A stretch of DNA of 7,806 nucleotides from positions 1-7,806 of the forward strand of contig JAEYXO010000378.1 in NCBI GenBank assembly GCA_023431245.1. The letters are read 5' to 3'. This DNA is from Pseudomonadota bacterium (GTDB lineage: Bacteria; Pseudomonadota; Gammaproteobacteria; Burkholderiales; SG8-41). Numbering within the stretch: position 1 is the stretch's first letter; the number at the start of each line of letters is the position of its first letter. The notes under the pieces were generated by a model that saw only the letters and a list, made by a program, of their open reading frames with translations, had not been told where the DNA came from and did no database searches. Shown here one piece after another: positions 6,481-7,806 of this stretch. The translations under genes and the position numbers were made by a program.

Positions 6481-7806
6481 ATGGAATCCGGTAACAGCGG
6501 CCGTCCGCGGACTGCGGAGGACGCCATCGCCTTCGCCGCGGGTTACAGCCGTTACCTGCAGCGCCTGCTGGCAGCGGACCCTCATGTACTTTCGACGCCT
6601 GAACTCGACGAGGCGTTCACTGCCGTCGCGATGCAGGCCGAACTGGAGCGTGCCGGGATCAGCGACGACCGCAGCCTGGGGCGTGCGCTGCGGCGCTTGC
6701 GCCAGCGGGTCCTGGCGCGGCTGATCGCGCGCGACCTCGGCGGCCGCGCCGGGCTCGACGAGGTTGTGGCCACGGTGACCAGCCTCGCCGAAGTCACCAT
6801 CCGCACCGCCACGGCGCAACTGCACCGCGACCTCGCGGCCGTGCATGGCGAACCGCGCGGCGCGTCCGATGGCGCCCCCCAGCAACTGCATGTTGTCGGC
6901 ATGGGCAAACTCGGCGGCGCCGAACTGAACGCGTCTTCGGACATCGATCTGGTGCTGGTGTATCCCGAGGACGGCGAAACCGGCGGCGACCGTCCGTTGA
7001 GCAACCACGAATTCTTCACCCGGCTCGCGCGCCGCCTGATCGGCGCCCTCAGTGAATGGACCGAAGACGGCTTCGTGTTCCGGGTGGACACCCGGCTGCG
7101 GCCGTACGGTGACAGCGGACCGCTGGTCGTGAGCCTCGACATGCTCGAGAACTACCTGATCACCCAGGGCCGGGCCTGGGAGCGTTATGCATGGATCAAG
7201 GGCCGGCCGCTGACCGGCGACCAGCAGGACGCGCTGCTCGCACTGGTGCGACCCTTCGTCTACCGTCGGCACCTCGACTACGGCGCCTTTGCGGCCATGC
7301 GCAGCCTGCACAGCCAGGTGCGACATGAAGTGAAGCGCCGCGACCGGCAGGACAACATCAAGCTCGGCCCCGGCGGCATCCGCGAGATCGAGTTCATGGC
7401 ACAGGTTTTCCAGTTGATCCGCGGCGGCCGCGACCCGGCGCTGCAGGTCAAGCCGACGCTCGCGGTGTTGCCGCTGCTCGTCACGCGGCGCCTGCTGCCC
7501 GAGGACAGCGAGCACGAACTGACCGAGGCCTACGCCTTTTTGCGCCGCCTCGAACACCGCCTGCAGTACGTCGCCGACGCGCAGACGCACCGGCTGCCGA
7601 CCGCCAGCGGCGAGCGCGAGCAGATCGCCCGGTCGATGGATTTTGCCGACTGGCCGGCCTTCGTCGCCGTCCTCGACGGCCATCGCTCGCGCGTCGCCCG
7701 CCACTTCGACGAGATCTTCTCGGCGCCCGAGGAAGCGGCGCACGCGCTCGCCGGCCTGTGGTTCGGCGAGAGCGACGGCGACGACGCGATCGAAGCGGTC
7801 GCGGAG
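6481..7806 (+). CDS. glnE: GlnE, glutamine synthetase adenylyltransferase/adenylyl-removing enzyme (N-terminal half)
   Basis: GlnE controls glutamine synthetase by adding AMP when nitrogen is plentiful and removing it when nitrogen is scarce, under the PII protein and glutamine. The 442 visible codons cover the N-terminal adenylyl-removing domain. The C-terminal adenylylating domain (E. coli GlnE is about 946 residues) is outside the window. The nucleotidyltransferase motif is intact: GMGKLGGAELNASSDIDLVL at 140-159, with the metal-binding pair D154 and D156 corresponding to E. coli D173 and D175. Further family stretches are EDGFVFRVDTRLRPYGDSGPLV, GRAWERYAWIKGRPL, DNIKLGPGGIREIEFMAQVFQLIRGGRDP, FLRRLEHRLQYV and MDFADWP. 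The frame is open from a stop at 6433-6435, and the ATG at 6481 is the first usual start, with a weak GGAAA upstream. This leaves the N-terminus about 19 residues shorter than in E. coli, within normal variation. The gene is divergent from yhdP. Identification is very secure. Confidence 0.97.
   Translation, partial: MESGNSGRPRTAEDAIAFAAGYSRYLQRLLAADPHVLSTPELDEAFTAVAMQAELERAGISDDRSLGRALRRLRQRVLARLIARDLGGRAGLDEVVATVTSLAEVTIRTATAQLHRDLAAVHGEPRGASDGAPQQLHVVGMGKLGGAELNASSDIDLVLVYPEDGETGGDRPLSNHEFFTRLARRLIGALSEWTEDGFVFRVDTRLRPYGDSGPLVVSLDMLENYLITQGRAWERYAWIKGRPLTGDQQDALLALVRPFVYRRHLDYGAFAAMRSLHSQVRHEVKRRDRQDNIKLGPGGIREIEFMAQVFQLIRGGRDPALQVKPTLAVLPLLVTRRLLPEDSEHELTEAYAFLRRLEHRLQYVADAQTHRLPTASGEREQIARSMDFADWPAFVAVLDGHRSRVARHFDEIFSAPEEAAHALAGLWFGESDGDDAIEAVAE

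Noticed and set aside
6454..7743. Minus-strand open frame of 429 codons opposite glnE
   Set aside because: The sense strand encodes GlnE with all its catalytic motifs. The antisense product has no recognisable motif and is a composition artefact.
1..7806. tRNA, rRNA, CRISPR array, insertion sequence or phage genes
   Set aside because: The window is almost fully occupied by five housekeeping-type genes with spacers of 80 bp or less. No spaced repeats, terminal inverted repeats or RNA-gene signatures were seen.

Overview
The window looks like conserved chromosomal DNA from a GC-rich proteobacterium, most likely a betaproteobacterium. I base this on the neighbourhood glnE / yhdP / carbon-nitrogen hydrolase / tldD, which I recall from Betaproteobacteria, and on strongly GC-biased codon third positions. 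Lineage is an inference, because no rRNA or other marker is present. I see no mobile element, CRISPR array, tRNA or phage gene.

Layout. Four genes lie head to tail on the minus strand, transcribed from right to left: yhdP (6400 to 2552), a small predicted exported protein (2555 to 2232), a nitrilase-superfamily amidase (2221 to 1343) and tldD (1295 to beyond the left edge). yhdP and the small gene overlap by ATGA, the next gap is 10 bp, and tldD follows after a 47-bp, very AT-rich gap. This is the pattern of an operon with a possible internal signal before tldD. On the plus strand glnE starts at 6481 and runs off the right edge. It is divergent from yhdP across 80 bp that must hold the start signals for both.

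Functions. YhdP is a giant AsmA-like inner-membrane-anchored periplasmic protein tied to phospholipid delivery to the outer membrane. The small exported protein is unrecognised by name, but its C-terminal part reads like a shrunken OmpA-type domain without the peptidoglycan-binding residues. The amidase most resembles the Nit1/YbeM group (deaminated-glutathione amidase, metabolite repair). TldD is one half of the TldD/TldE metalloprotease. GlnE is the bifunctional adenylyltransferase/adenylyl-removing enzyme of glutamine synthetase. The operon mixes envelope, repair and proteolysis genes, so conserved neighbourhood does not by itself show a single pathway.

The four named genes are well-known families. 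The points most worth a second look are the small OmpA-like protein coupled to yhdP, the C-free AT-rich repeat-bearing leader of tldD, and the repeats in the glnE/yhdP divergent spacer.
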